Assembly: GCA_016765685.1 (NCBI GenBank)
Contig: JAESPR010000124.1
Location: forward strand, 1 to 61,784
Source of the DNA: Colwellia sp.
GTDB taxonomy: Bacteria > Pseudomonadota > Gammaproteobacteria > Enterobacterales > Alteromonadaceae
Reading direction: 5' to 3'
DNA length: 61,784 bases
Part shown: positions 18,881 to 27,694 of the stretch, piece by piece
How positions within the stretch are numbered: the stretch's first letter is position 1
How the letters are laid out: every line of letters starts with the position of its first letter
Position numbers and translations under genes: made by a program
The notes under the pieces: generated by a model
Database searches by the model: none
Seen by the model: only the letters and a program-made list of their open reading frames with translations
What the model was told of the DNA's origin: nothing

Positions 18881-19798
18881 CTACTGAGTAAATTCCATAT
18901 TGCCAAAATCCACATTAAAATCGACACACCATACACTTAATCCAGTTAAATCATCTAACGTTTTATTAGTGGGTAATTTCAAAATAAACTCTGCGTCAGT
19001 ATATGACTGACCGTTAATTTTCTGGCTTATTGAAAAGGCATCAGCGCTTGAATATTCATGATTTTTCGCGGCATAAAAATATACGTCAGGGCCACCACCG
19101 TCATAGCTAAACTGAGTAATTCGAATAGTACAATCATCAATAATAGTCGCTTTTCCTGAAACATTGTGAGCTAAGGTAGTAAAAAAACCATTATAGCCAA
19201 CTTTGCTGTGTGTTTTTTCACAACTACTAATATTTAGCTCATTAAGCGTTTGTTGAAAATGATAAACCGCATCTGCTGCCGAGATAAGCTGCTGGTTTAA
19301 TGCGCCGCTCATTTCAACCAAATTTGCAACCTTGCTATCAAAGTCAATATCCGTAAAATTAACCATCAACTCTTTAGCTAAATCATGAGCGGCACTTGAA
19401 ATTTGAATGCCATTATTAGCATTACCATCAATATCTAAACTCTGCAATAACCTCAACATATTAACTACGGCAATTTCGTTAATATCCTGAGTCGCAAAAA
19501 TGCTCAAGGGCGTAATAAATACATCGGCAGCAACTTGGGGGAATTCCAAAGCGCCAATTGAAAAAATGACACTTTCATTTAATTGATAACTAAACTCCCC
19601 TTTATCATTAGTAAATCCAGAGCCACTCACCGTGGTAAAACTAAGATTTTCAACCGCTGAATCAAGAAAAATACCGGTATAAATTGTCGGTTCTGGGGGA
19701 AGTTCAACGGGAGGTATTACCTTTGAATCACTACTTCCACCGCCACAAGCCGAAAGTAATAAAACGGTTATATAAGTTGCAAAAAATCGATTAAACAT
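18881..19798 (-). CDS. DM13-domain lipoprotein
   Basis: A lipoprotein of 305 residues. The signal peptide ends in LLLSACGGG, with lipidated Cys18, followed by a Ser/Pro-rich tether. A middle domain (about 40-190) resembles the variable region of other Colwellia-type lipoproteins with a calcium-like loop (LDIDGNANNG). The C-terminal about 100 residues are a DM13 domain: HNVSGKATIIDDCTIRITQF, then SYDGGGPDVYFYAA, and LTGLSVWCVDFNVDFG with the conserved cysteine. DM13 domains are predicted redox or electron-transfer modules related to DOMON. Strong RBS GAGGAGCGAGG precedes the start. It lies 110 bp downstream of a GMC flavoenzyme on the same strand, suggesting a redox partner role. Confidence 0.82.
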   Translation of the reverse strand: MFNRFFATYITVLLLSACGGGSSDSKVIPPVELPPEPTIYTGIFLDSAVENLSFTTVSGSGFTNDKGEFSYQLNESVIFSIGALEFPQVAADVFITPLSIFATQDINEIAVVNMLRLLQSLDIDGNANNGIQISSAAHDLAKELMVNFTDIDFDSKVANLVEMSGALNQQLISAADAVYHFQQTLNELNISSCEKTHSKVGYNGFFTTLAHNVSGKATIIDDCTIRITQFSYDGGGPDVYFYAAKNHEYSSADAFSISQKINGQSYTDAEFILKLPTNKTLDDLTGLSVWCVDFNVDFGNMEFTQ

Positions 19799-19908
19799 AT
19801 ACCTCGCTCCTCACTAATTTACAATACATCTCTGTAATATATTCATTATGCGAGTTTGAGTTAAGTAGATCCTCACAAAAGTATCACAAATAGATTTTTT
19901 TTTAGTAT

Positions 19909-21639
19909 TTAAGATAAGCTATTTTGCCAACGAGATTTAATATGATCGGCAACACGAAAAGCATTGGCATAAATAGTAAAAGTGTACGGTACACTGCCAC
20001 CCGTTGGCATAAAAGAGCCGTCAGTAACATAAAGGTTATCTACTTCATGGGCTTGGCAGTTTTTATTCAATACTGAAGTTTTTGGATCGTCACCGAAACG
20101 ACAGCCACCAGCCATTAAGTTAGTGGCTGGATAACCGCTCACCGAAGAGTCGATATTCTTTGCTCCTAAAGCGGCTAAAAGTTTTTCGGCCTTTTTCGCT
20201 AAGTAGGCGCCCACTTCTAAATCATGTTCATGATAGCCAATACGTACTTTTGCGACGGGATCACCCCATTGGTCAGTGACTTCATCATCTAAAGCCACAA
20301 AACAATCGTTCGTGGGTAGCCAATCATTAAACACTTCAAAACGCAGAGTTTTATACGTAGTGAACTCTTGTTTTAGGCTCTGTTTTAAAGCGTCGCCCCA
20401 CAGCAATTTGTCATTGCCCTGTTCATCAACGCCCCATTGTGTGCCTCCAGCACGTGCAATAGGGTTTTGATGAAATAAAAAGTCGATAGTACCGCCTTTA
20501 GCTTTACCGTCTTTGTTAGCGCCAATAAACGCTTTATCCTCAATTTTATACCAATCTTGCAGCGCTCTGTTAACAAAAGGACCTACCTGTTTAAGTTCGC
20601 TAACCTTGTCTTCACTCAGTTGATCATAGAAAAAGTCACCGCTGCCTGTGCCACCACCACTAAACAATAAATTTTTTCCCACTTGACCATTATTATTGGC
20701 TAAACCATGAGGAAACTTCTCCCCTTTAGATGCTAACAATAACCGTGAAGTTTCTACCGCCTGACAAGCAACTACATAAGTTTTTGCACTAACACTTTGT
20801 TGACGACCTTTGGCATCATAATAATGCACACCAATTATTTTACCTTTGCTGTCGGTGGCAATTTTATATACTTTTGAATTGGGTTTAATAGTACAATTAC
20901 CGCTAGCCACGGCATGATTTAACAACGCAGCTCTACCTCCTCCTTTGGCGCCAGATGAACAGCCATAACTGCTGCAATAACCTGAATATTCACAACTTTG
21001 TCGCCCCATGGCAGGCTTTGACAAAATAGCCCTTGGCACCGGAATAGCGTGATAACCAATATCTTTAGCCGCTTTATCTATCCATGACGATATCGGCACT
21101 TCGGCAATAGGCGGATAAGGAAAATCCGTTGAACGTGGCTCTTGGTGTGGATGGTCAACCACACGGCCTGATACGCCAACTTCACGCTCAACCATGGCGT
21201 AATAGGGTTCGAGATCATCATAACTAATCGGCCAGTCGGCAACATTAGCGCCTTTAATGGCACCAAACTCGGTTTTTAAGCGAAAATCTACCGGCTTTAA
21301 GCGATGAAAATAACCACTCATAAAATTAGAAGAGCCGCCAACCACAGTGCCATTCCACCATGTCCAGCCTGAATCACTAGTCGCTTCACCTTGCCAAAAG
21401 CTATTACCGTCTTCATCCTGATATTCTTCTTCGATAACATGCTGCTCATCGCTCAATTTTGGATTATAAGCGTCATGAAGGCTAATCGCCAACTCGTCTT
21501 TGAAGAATTCTTTTTCGGTTAACCACGGCCCTTTTTCTAATACTAATACTTTCGCACCTGCTTTGGCTAACGTATAAGCAACAGGCGAAGCGCCAGCACC
21601 ACTGCCGACAATACAGACATCATAAATTACTTTTTTCAT
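19909..21639 (-). CDS. GMC family flavin oxidoreductase
   Basis: A 576-residue FAD-dependent dehydrogenase of the glucose-methanol-choline family. The ADP-binding fold opens the protein (CIVGSGAGASPVAYTLAKAG, about 9-28, then VLVLEKG). The GMC signature GGSSNFMSGYFHR lies near 97-109, and the C-terminal GMC domain contains MAGGCRFGDDPKTSV and DGSFMPTGG. It has no signal peptide. The preceding gene, overlapping by 4 bp (ATGA), encodes a Tat-signal partner of the gluconate dehydrogenase subunit 3 type, which suggests the two are exported as a folded complex. The substrate is probably an alcohol or sugar and cannot be read from the sequence. Confidence 0.92.
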   Translation of the reverse strand: MKKVIYDVCIVGSGAGASPVAYTLAKAGAKVLVLEKGPWLTEKEFFKDELAISLHDAYNPKLSDEQHVIEEEYQDEDGNSFWQGEATSDSGWTWWNGTVVGGSSNFMSGYFHRLKPVDFRLKTEFGAIKGANVADWPISYDDLEPYYAMVEREVGVSGRVVDHPHQEPRSTDFPYPPIAEVPISSWIDKAAKDIGYHAIPVPRAILSKPAMGRQSCEYSGYCSSYGCSSGAKGGGRAALLNHAVASGNCTIKPNSKVYKIATDSKGKIIGVHYYDAKGRQQSVSAKTYVVACQAVETSRLLLASKGEKFPHGLANNNGQVGKNLLFSGGGTGSGDFFYDQLSEDKVSELKQVGPFVNRALQDWYKIEDKAFIGANKDGKAKGGTIDFLFHQNPIARAGGTQWGVDEQGNDKLLWGDALKQSLKQEFTTYKTLRFEVFNDWLPTNDCFVALDDEVTDQWGDPVAKVRIGYHEHDLEVGAYLAKKAEKLLAALGAKNIDSSVSGYPATNLMAGGCRFGDDPKTSVLNKNCQAHEVDNLYVTDGSFMPTGGSVPYTFTIYANAFRVADHIKSRWQNSLS

Positions 21640-22331
21640 GCTTTGTTTGTTCTCTTAATCGCGGGAGTATTAGCAAGGGCTCTGCTATTTTCTGTAGTGC
21701 TGATTTCTTGAATAGCAATATCGTTGTTTGTTTGCGCACGCGGCGGTAGTTCAAAATATCGCTGACCCACTTTAGGTAACGGAAAACCACCTTGATGCTC
21801 AAGCCATTGCCAGCCAGCACCATTAGGGTTGCCGCCATAAGCAGGTGGCGACAAGGTGGCTTCTAGTAAATAATCTAATAAGGTAGATAACCAGTTTTCA
21901 CCTGCGCGTGATTGACTGATGCCCCGAAGAAGTGTTTCTTTTTCGGCGCTGTTTAGGGTGATGAAAGGTTGTTTGAGCTGACTGTCACTATAGCTATTAA
22001 GCCAACCAACCCCTTTATAAATAAAGTCAATTTCATCTTGCGGTGTTGGCTGTAAATGCACAACATTATACAAATAGTTCAATGCTTGCACATCTTTCGC
22101 ACTTGGTCCACTGGGTGATACTGGCAGTAAGTGATTCAAAACCGCATTTAATGTTTGCCACGGGTCTTGGTGTATTTCCTCGGCAAGTGCCGAGGCCGAG
22201 ACTGCTAATACGTTGGCGGGTAAAACCGTTAAAGCTGCCATGCCCGCCGCCGACTTTAATCCTGCTGACAGTAATTTACGCCGGCTAATATTGGCAACTA
22301 ACTCATTCGCTTGTTCAGTAAAAAATGACAT
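21636..22331 (-). CDS. Gluconate 2-dehydrogenase subunit 3-like protein with Tat signal
   Basis: Encodes 231 residues. A twin-arginine signal, SRRKLLSAGL (residues 15-24), precedes a hydrophobic stretch ending near LPANVLA, so the protein should cross the inner membrane folded. The mature part follows the small-subunit pattern of gluconate 2-dehydrogenase (PF13618), with an LNAVLNHLLP segment, a GVGWLNSYS segment and a C-terminal PAYGGNPNGAGWQWLEHQGG motif. Its role in the family is to carry and stabilise the flavin subunit, which lacks its own signal. Translation is coupled to the GMC gene by a 4-bp overlap. I see no cytochrome c subunit, the third component in gluconate dehydrogenase, in this cluster. 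Confidence 0.85.
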   Translation of the reverse strand: MSFFTEQANELVANISRRKLLSAGLKSAAGMAALTVLPANVLAVSASALAEEIHQDPWQTLNAVLNHLLPVSPSGPSAKDVQALNYLYNVVHLQPTPQDEIDFIYKGVGWLNSYSDSQLKQPFITLNSAEKETLLRGISQSRAGENWLSTLLDYLLEATLSPPAYGGNPNGAGWQWLEHQGGFPLPKVGQRYFELPPRAQTNNDIAIQEISTTENSRALANTPAIKRTNKA

Positions 22332-22342
22332 GACGTTTACCC

Positions 22343-22882
22343 TTATATATTACTGCTTTCTTTCGCGATAATTTCTATCACTGCTTTTGCTTGCTCTTTA
22401 TCAGCTTTCCATCTATCAATAAAAGCCAACCACAATTGAGTATCGTGTTGCTCATTAACTTGCAGCTCTGCGGTATCTTTTGATAACAACATTTTTCCCC
22501 TCGCATTAGCAATATAAATATGGGGATAACCGTATATGGGTGGCATTGACGACATAAATTCTTTATTCTCGTTTTTGTCACTGACATTAATTTTCAAAAT
22601 CACATAGTTGTTATACAGCGCCTGGGCAACTTCAGTATCACTTTGCCAAAAAGCCTCCATTTTTTTACAAAAAGCGCACCAGTTACCACCAATCACCATT
22701 AAAACATTACGATTAGTTTTATCGGCAAGTTTAAGGGCCGCATTAGCATCATCAAAAGCATTACGTTGTTCATCATAAACTTGGCTATATAGCGGCAAAG
22801 GGCTGTTTTTTTCAGCCATGGCCTGAAAATTAATCAGCATAACTGCCCCTAAAACAAACAATACATTCTTAATAAATTTCAT
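22343..22882 (-). CDS. Secreted thioredoxin-fold protein
   Basis: From the ATG at 22882, preceded by GAGGTAAGA, the protein has 179 residues; the frame extends to 22906 without a ribosome binding site. A signal peptide covers about 1-24 (ending INFQAMAEK). The thioredoxin-like domain has the redox motif WCAFC in GGNWCAFCKKMEAFW and the cis-proline region MPPIYGYPHIYI. It resembles the Thioredoxin_7/DUF255-type periplasmic reductases. It is the first gene of the four-gene cluster and ends 11 bp before the Tat subunit gene, so it may maintain disulphides in that complex, for example in the cysteine-bearing DM13 domain; this is inference. Confidence 0.8.
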   Translation of the reverse strand: MKFIKNVLFVLGAVMLINFQAMAEKNSPLPLYSQVYDEQRNAFDDANAALKLADKTNRNVLMVIGGNWCAFCKKMEAFWQSDTEVAQALYNNYVILKINVSDKNENKEFMSSMPPIYGYPHIYIANARGKMLLSKDTAELQVNEQHDTQLWLAFIDRWKADKEQAKAVIEIIAKESSNI

Positions 22883-22973
22883 TCTTACCTCAAAACCACT
22901 TAACAAAACAATACGTCACAATGTAATGACCTAAGAACAAGTCACTATATTTCAAAAAAGTTGTGAAGTCATT

Positions 22974-23003
22974 ATGTCAAATTACCTTAGCAGGCATTAT
23001 AAT
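22974..23003 (+). promoter_or_regulatory. Candidate promoter for rph-pyrE
   Basis: A perfect TATAAT at 22998-23003 lies 41 bp before the rph start. ATGTCA (four of six matches to TTGACA) lies 18 bp upstream of it. This is a sigma-70-type assignment by eye; the -35 element is weak. Confidence 0.4.
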
Positions 23004-23044
23004 AACGACAATTATTTTTATCATTCATAAAAAAGGATCACTCC

Positions 23045-23758
23045 ATGCGTCCAAGCGGCAGAACATTAGGACAAATTCGTCCAGTAACTATTACTCGTCA
23101 ATTTACTACTCATGCAGAAGGCTCAGTACTCATTGAGTTTGGCGATACCAAGGTAATTTGTACCGCTTCTGTTGAAGAAGGTGTGCCACGTTTTTTAAAA
23201 GGTCAAGGTAAAGGCTGGGTAACCGCTGAATATGGCATGTTGCCTCGTTCGACTCATACTCGCATGCGCAGAGAAGCGGCAGCTGGCAAGCAAAGTGGCC
23301 GTACCTTAGAAATTTCACGGTTAATTGCTCGCGCTTTGCGTGCTGCTGTTGATTTAAAAGCTTTAGGTGAAAATACTATTTCGATAGATTGTGATGTTAT
23401 CCAAGCCGATGGGGGTACTCGTACTGCTTCGATCACCGGCGCATGTGTTGCTTTAGTCGATGCACTTAATTATATGCGCGCCAAAGATATTATTAAAACC
23501 AATCCGCTAAAACATATGATTGCGGCTATTTCTGTCGGCATATACAAGGGTGAGCCGGTAGCTGATTTAGACTATGCTGAAGACTCAAATGCTGAAACCG
23601 ATATGAATGTAGTAATGACTGATACTGGCAAACTCATTGAAGTGCAAGGCACCGCTGAAGAAGAGCCTTTTAGCTTTGAAGAAATGCAAGCGATGATGCA
23701 GTTATCTAAAGATGCTATCAATGAATTATTTGACCACCAAAAAGCGGCTTTAAGCTAA
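23045..23758 (+). CDS. rph: Ribonuclease PH
   Basis: A phosphorolytic 3'-5' exoribonuclease that trims tRNA 3' ends. The protein has 237 residues and is full length, with the start MRPSGR and the catalytic core segments [18 protein letters not shown] (about 58-75), [16 protein letters not shown] and [16 protein letters not shown] (about 117-132). The C-terminal region, often truncated in E. coli K-12 strains, is intact. It has AAAAGGATC just upstream of the ATG, and pyrE follows 21 bp downstream in the same transcript, as in many gammaproteobacteria. Confidence 0.97.
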   Translation: MRPSGRTLGQIRPVTITRQFTTHAEGSVLIEFGDTKVICTASVEEGVPRFLKGQGKGWVTAEYGMLPRSTHTRMRREAAAGKQSGRTLEISRLIARALRAAVDLKALGENTISIDCDVIQADGGTRTASITGACVALVDALNYMRAKDIIKTNPLKHMIAAISVGIYKGEPVADLDYAEDSNAETDMNVVMTDTGKLIEVQGTAEEEPFSFEEMQAMMQLSKDAINELFDHQKAALS

Positions 23759-23779
23759 ACGTTCTGCTTGGAGAACAAG

Positions 23780-24469
23780 ATGAAAGATTATCAACGCGAA
23801 TTTATCGAGTTTGCTTTGTCAAAACAAGTATTACGTTTTGGTGAATTCACTTTAAAATCAGGTCGTATTAGCCCATATTTTTTCAATGCCGGTTTATTTA
23901 AAACTGGTGGTGATTTAGCCCGCTTAGGTCGTTTTTATGCAGCAACCTTAGTTGATGCTAATATCGACTTTGATCTAGTATTCGGCCCGGCTTACAAAGG
24001 TATTCCTATTGCGACCACCACGACGGTTGCGCTTTATGATCATCACAACCTTGATGTGCCTTATTGTTTTAATCGCAAAGAAGCAAAAACTCATGGTGAA
24101 GGTGGCAGTTTAGTGGGCGCAGAGCTGAATGGCAAAGTGATGTTAGTAGACGATGTCATCACTGCAGGCACGGCAATTCGTGAATCAATGACAATCATTA
24201 AAGCCCATAATGCACAACTATCCGGTGTGTTAATTGCCTTAGATCGCCAAGAAAAAGGTCAAGGTGAATTATCCGCTATTCAAGAAGTAGAGCGTGATTT
24301 TGGCACTAAAGTCATTTCAATCGTGACTTTAAAAGATGTGGTAACATTCCTTAAAGAAAAGGTTAAAGAAAAAGCTGAAGAACAGCTTACCAGTGAGCCA
24401 AATAATAAATCTGAGTTAGCGATTAGCTTAGCAAGTATCGAGCAATATCGATTGGATTATGGTATTTAG
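23780..24469 (+). CDS. pyrE: Orotate phosphoribosyltransferase
   Basis: Joins orotate and PRPP to give OMP in pyrimidine synthesis. The ATG at 23780 has GGAG 8 bp upstream (TTGGAGAACAAG); the frame extends to a TTG at 23768. The protein has 229 residues, some 16 longer than E. coli PyrE. The extra residues form a Lys/Glu-rich stretch near 192-212 ([16 protein letters not shown]), between the last core strand VVTFLKEK and the terminal [11 protein letters not shown]. The PRPP loop [15 protein letters not shown] is near 120-134, and the [11 protein letters not shown] segment is intact. It is followed by a strong hairpin terminator. Confidence 0.96.
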   Translation: MKDYQREFIEFALSKQVLRFGEFTLKSGRISPYFFNAGLFKTGGDLARLGRFYAATLVDANIDFDLVFGPAYKGIPIATTTTVALYDHHNLDVPYCFNRKEAKTHGEGGSLVGAELNGKVMLVDDVITAGTAIRESMTIIKAHNAQLSGVLIALDRQEKGQGELSAIQEVERDFGTKVISIVTLKDVVTFLKEKVKEKAEEQLTSEPNNKSELAISLASIEQYRLDYGI

Positions 24470-24534
24470 CTTAACTTTATAAGTTAACTTATAAGTTTTC
24501 AATTCCTTGAATAACACTATGCCCATATATGTAA

Positions 24535-24566
24535 AAAGCCTGCTAAATTGCAGGCTTTCTTTATTA
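24535..24566. terminator. Bidirectional rho-independent terminator
   Basis: Stem AAAGCCTGC (24535-24543) pairs with GCAGGCTTT (24550-24558) around a 6-base loop. It is followed by CTTTATT on the plus strand and a run of Ts on the minus strand. It sits between the convergent pyrE and SprA-like genes and can serve both. Confidence 0.85.
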
Positions 24567-24585
24567 AACTTTTTACTTTTAAAAC

Positions 24586-25551
24586 TTAAGCCGTTAACTC
24601 AAATTGGTTTGACGGCGGCTTCTCATACGCTTGCGTTATACCCGAATAATAGCTTTCAATTCTTAAAGAGCGCTGAATCACTTCTACAGACTGGCTAGGA
24701 GCAATTGCCTCTTGGCTTGATAGAGTTTTATTAATCAAGACATCAAATGCTGGTGGCAAACCGGTTTGGCCACTATCCGCTAAGGTTTCATCAGTATCAA
24801 GGGCTGCGGTTCTTTGCACGCTACTTTGTGCTTGTTGTTCGTTACGACTACTGTCTAGTTCGAGTAATAATTCCGATTGCGCCTGTAGCGCTAACTGGGT
24901 TGCAGTGCTTGCCACGCGAGTATCTTGTACTGACGGATTAACCGGTGCTAGCGCGGCAGCTTGAACTATCTTCATTTTAGCAATCGTTGCCTGGGGGTTA
25001 CCTTGAATTGATGATAAATCGACAGAGACTTCACCACCTGTCACATACCTTTTACCATCGGGGCCGGTCTGAAAAGAATAATTGGGTGGCCCTGTGTAAG
25101 TGCCGCCTACTGAAGAATGGGCTAACTCATGAGCACGAACTTCTTTATCTCTTCTTTGCAGTTCGTTAACGACTCGCTCTTGTTCTTGCACTTCAGTACG
25201 GGGTTGTTGCTCGCTACCGTCGGCACGGGTTTGCTCTTTAGCTTCTTGCGCCGTTTCTTGCGAATCACCCGAGTTTTCTTGATCTTGATTGTCATCTTGC
25301 TCGGCAATACTGGTATTGGCTAGTTCAGCTTGTTCGCTGATATTAGCAAAATCAATGTTGGCATTATTTTGAGCCGGTGTTCTGCTTCGTTCTCGCTCAG
25401 ATGCAACGCCTTTTTCCGCGGCTGACTGACTAGTAGCGGCTGGTTGAGTAATAATTTCTCGTTGGTTGTTTTCACGACGCAAGCTTTCCGTAGGCGGATT
25501 AAGCACCGTAGGAATAGATAAATTTGGCACTTGCGGGGTAATATTCATCAT
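24586..25551 (-). CDS. SprA-related putative metalloprotease (CJM1_0395 family)
   Basis: A protein of 321 residues. The first 115 are low-complexity, rich in Gln, Glu, Asp and Ala (disordered). A coiled segment, RTEVQEQERVVNELQRRDKE, leads into a zincin-like motif, AHELAHSSVGG (HELAH near 141-145), followed by FQTGPDGKRYVTGGEVSVDL and IQGNPQATIAKMKIVQAAAL. This matches the SprA-related family (PF12118), annotated as putative metalloproteases and frequent near flagellar genes. No signal peptide. The gene upstream encodes a small rod-protein-like polypeptide. Catalysis is inferred from HExxH alone; a third zinc ligand cannot be named. Confidence 0.75.
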   Translation of the reverse strand: MMNITPQVPNLSIPTVLNPPTESLRRENNQREIITQPAATSQSAAEKGVASERERSRTPAQNNANIDFANISEQAELANTSIAEQDDNQDQENSGDSQETAQEAKEQTRADGSEQQPRTEVQEQERVVNELQRRDKEVRAHELAHSSVGGTYTGPPNYSFQTGPDGKRYVTGGEVSVDLSSIQGNPQATIAKMKIVQAAALAPVNPSVQDTRVASTATQLALQAQSELLLELDSSRNEQQAQSSVQRTAALDTDETLADSGQTGLPPAFDVLINKTLSSQEAIAPSQSVEVIQRSLRIESYYSGITQAYEKPPSNQFELTA

Positions 25552-25585
25552 TTTATCAATGTTTGGTCGCTTAGTTCTCGACAGC

Positions 25586-25861
25586 TTACGCTGTTACATC
25601 GAGCAAAGTTCCCAAATTATCGTCCGCGGTCTTAATCACTTCTGTTGATGCTTTTGCCTGATAATCAGCAACTTTTAGATCAACTATTGACTGATTCAAA
25701 TCAGGGATTGTTTGTGAGCTACTTGCCGGTGCTTGATTTGCAGCATCCGCCTCATAAGAAGCACTAGTTTCCGCAGCGATATCTGCCGCTGCTTGGTCAA
25801 CTGCTTCTGTCGCTCTTTGCAGACCTTGCACACCTGAATTAAATGCTGACTGTATTTCCAT
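25586..25861 (-). CDS. Small flagellar rod/FlgC-like protein
   Basis: A 91-residue protein whose two ends resemble the N- and C-terminal helices of flagellar rod and hook proteins, with almost nothing between. The start reads EIQSAFNSGVQGLQRATE, comparable to the SALNxGLSGL helix of FlgC/FlgG, with DQAAADIAAETSASYEAD in place of the usual ANIAN-T-GY. The end reads DLKVADYQAKASTEVIKTAD, comparable to the L-x-A-x-x-YQAN-x-x-VIKT helix. It lies 34 bp upstream of the SprA-like gene, and the two are probably co-transcribed. RBS AAGGAGA precedes the start. Whether it is exported or joins the flagellum is unknown. Confidence 0.6.
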   Translation of the reverse strand: MEIQSAFNSGVQGLQRATEAVDQAAADIAAETSASYEADAANQAPASSSQTIPDLNQSIVDLKVADYQAKASTEVIKTADDNLGTLLDVTA

Positions 25862-25937
25862 CAGATTCTCCTTACGTAATTATACCTTTACTGGTTAATT
25901 ATTGACCAAAACAGCCAAAAAGTAAAGTAAAATTAAC

Positions 25938-26795
25938 TTAAGAGAAATGGTTGCTAGCCTTTGCCATCAACCAGTTTGAGAGTATTTGTTTAAAATCATC
26001 GGCATGAGAAATAAACGGTGCATGGGATGCTTGTTTGAAAATATGCTGTGCACTCTTTTCAGCAAGCTTGGCTATTTGCGCAATTACTGCTTTTGGTACT
26101 AAGCTGTCGGCACCGCCATACAAGCGTAGAAATGGCTGTGTGATAGAGCATAACTGTTGCCGGTAATCACTGGTTGCTAATAATGTTAATGACTGAGCCA
26201 GTGTGGTTTTATCTGCCATTTTATACTGAAATACTAATTGGCTAATGTGTTTGATGTCTTGGCGAACATGCGGGCTACCCATGGCCTGTATTTTTAAGAA
26301 ACCACTAATAGTTTTTTTTGTGTCAACTTGCAATTGTTGGTGAAAAGCATCAAGTACCTTAGGTTTTATGCCTGACCAGACATGCTGACTAACACCATCT
26401 TGTTCGACTATTTCTTCAAGAAAACGTGGTGAACTAGCAACGGTAATTAACGCGAGCACTTTGTCGGGGTAATTTAGCGCCATTTCTGTCGCCACTAACC
26501 CCCCCAAAGACCACCCTAAATAAATAGCTGGTTGCATGATGGTATTCGCTAAATGTTGACAGATATTAGCCAAAGAATAGGGGCTGATTTCTGTGTCTAC
26601 GTTATTGCCATAACCCGGTAAATCGACGGTGACAAGGCGAAACATCTCGGTAAACTCATAGGGTAAACTATCAATAAGTGGTTGCCATACGGCCGAATTT
26701 ACTCCCCAACCGTGGATCAAAACTAAAGGAATTTTTTGGTTTTGTTTTGCCGACTGTAATTGAGGAAAAGTGGAAATGTGGAGAGTTTTTGCCAT
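25938..26795 (-). CDS. bioH: Pimeloyl-ACP methyl ester carboxylesterase BioH
   Basis: An alpha/beta hydrolase of 285 residues that frees pimeloyl-ACP in biotin synthesis. The oxyanion HGWGVN lies near 28-33, the nucleophile elbow GWSLGG has Ser96, the acid is in LYGGADSLVP and the base in ASHAPFISH. Length is slightly above E. coli BioH (256). The divergent neighbour is comF, with the two 5' ends close together; this bioH-comF pair is conserved in gammaproteobacteria and supports BioH over other hydrolases of the fold. Confidence 0.9.
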   Translation of the reverse strand: MAKTLHISTFPQLQSAKQNQKIPLVLIHGWGVNSAVWQPLIDSLPYEFTEMFRLVTVDLPGYGNNVDTEISPYSLANICQHLANTIMQPAIYLGWSLGGLVATEMALNYPDKVLALITVASSPRFLEEIVEQDGVSQHVWSGIKPKVLDAFHQQLQVDTKKTISGFLKIQAMGSPHVRQDIKHISQLVFQYKMADKTTLAQSLTLLATSDYRQQLCSITQPFLRLYGGADSLVPKAVIAQIAKLAEKSAQHIFKQASHAPFISHADDFKQILSNWLMAKASNHFS

Positions 26796-26856
26796 GCTTA
26801 TGTTATCGATGTTTATGTTTTCAAAAATTAATAATTACGGCTATATTACAAAATGG

Positions 26857-27618
26857 ATGATGACAATGGAATGGCAAGCCAAAATTCAACGCTTATATCA
26901 CACCTTATTACTTACTTTAGGGCAATGTGATTTATGTGGCAACAATTTAAACAGCAACAATTTAGGCTCTAAAAGCATCCCTTCACAAACCTTGATATGC
27001 TCCTGCTGCTTTACTGATTTATCACTGTTCAAGCAAGAAATCATTCAAGGCGACTTGCTCAATTGGCCTGCGGTAAATAAAGCCTTACCCAACATCCATT
27101 TCGATCATTTGTTTTGTCTTGCCCCATACTTAGCACCATTCACTCAATGGTTACCACAGTTTAAATACCAAGGACGCTTTGAATTAGCGTCATTGTTTGC
27201 CAATTTACTTGCCCAACAATGGTTACAGCAATATTTAATCAAACCGGCTTCATCCACAGTTCTTATGCTTAGTGTGCCATTACATAGTAGTAAGTGGCAG
27301 GTTCGCGGTTATAATCAAGCCCATTTAATCGCCAAGCGTTTCGCGCACTACTTGCAGTTACCTTATGATAATAAGGCCTTAATTCGTATTAAAAAAAATA
27401 ATAGCCAAGTGGGACAAACTGGCAGTCAACGACGTAGTAATTTAGGAAACGCCTTCATTTTAGCAAAGGCATTTCCTAATGATATCAAACATATAATCTT
27501 AGTTGACGACGTATTAACTACAGGCAGTACCGCCAGCGAAATAAGTAAATTATTAAAACAAGCCGGGGTCGAAAAAGTCACCGTGGTCGCTGTTTGTTTA
27601 ACTTTGCCTAGTAGCTAA
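26857..27618 (+). CDS. comF: ComF family phosphoribosyltransferase-like protein
   Basis: A homologue of ComF/GntX, linked to DNA uptake and use in several bacteria. From the ATG at 26857 the protein has 253 residues. The open frame extends to 26770 across the bioH start, but that extension is hydrophobic and unlike the family. No ribosome binding site decides between 26857 and 26866. A zinc-binding cysteine set, CDLCG and CSCC, lies in the first 45 residues. The PRTase domain has the PRPP loop IILVDDVLTTGSTASE near 213-228 and the SxxQxGxxxxxR-like segment SQVGQTGSQRR. bioH is divergent. nfuA, usually next, is displaced by 7.5 kb. Confidence 0.9.
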   Translation: MMTMEWQAKIQRLYHTLLLTLGQCDLCGNNLNSNNLGSKSIPSQTLICSCCFTDLSLFKQEIIQGDLLNWPAVNKALPNIHFDHLFCLAPYLAPFTQWLPQFKYQGRFELASLFANLLAQQWLQQYLIKPASSTVLMLSVPLHSSKWQVRGYNQAHLIAKRFAHYLQLPYDNKALIRIKKNNSQVGQTGSQRRSNLGNAFILAKAFPNDIKHIILVDDVLTTGSTASEISKLLKQAGVEKVTVVAVCLTLPSS

Positions 27619-27694
27619 AACAATACAAATACCGCAAAGGTAAATTTGTGATGAATTGTTGGCTAAATAAAAATATACGCCTACTCTTCTTTAT

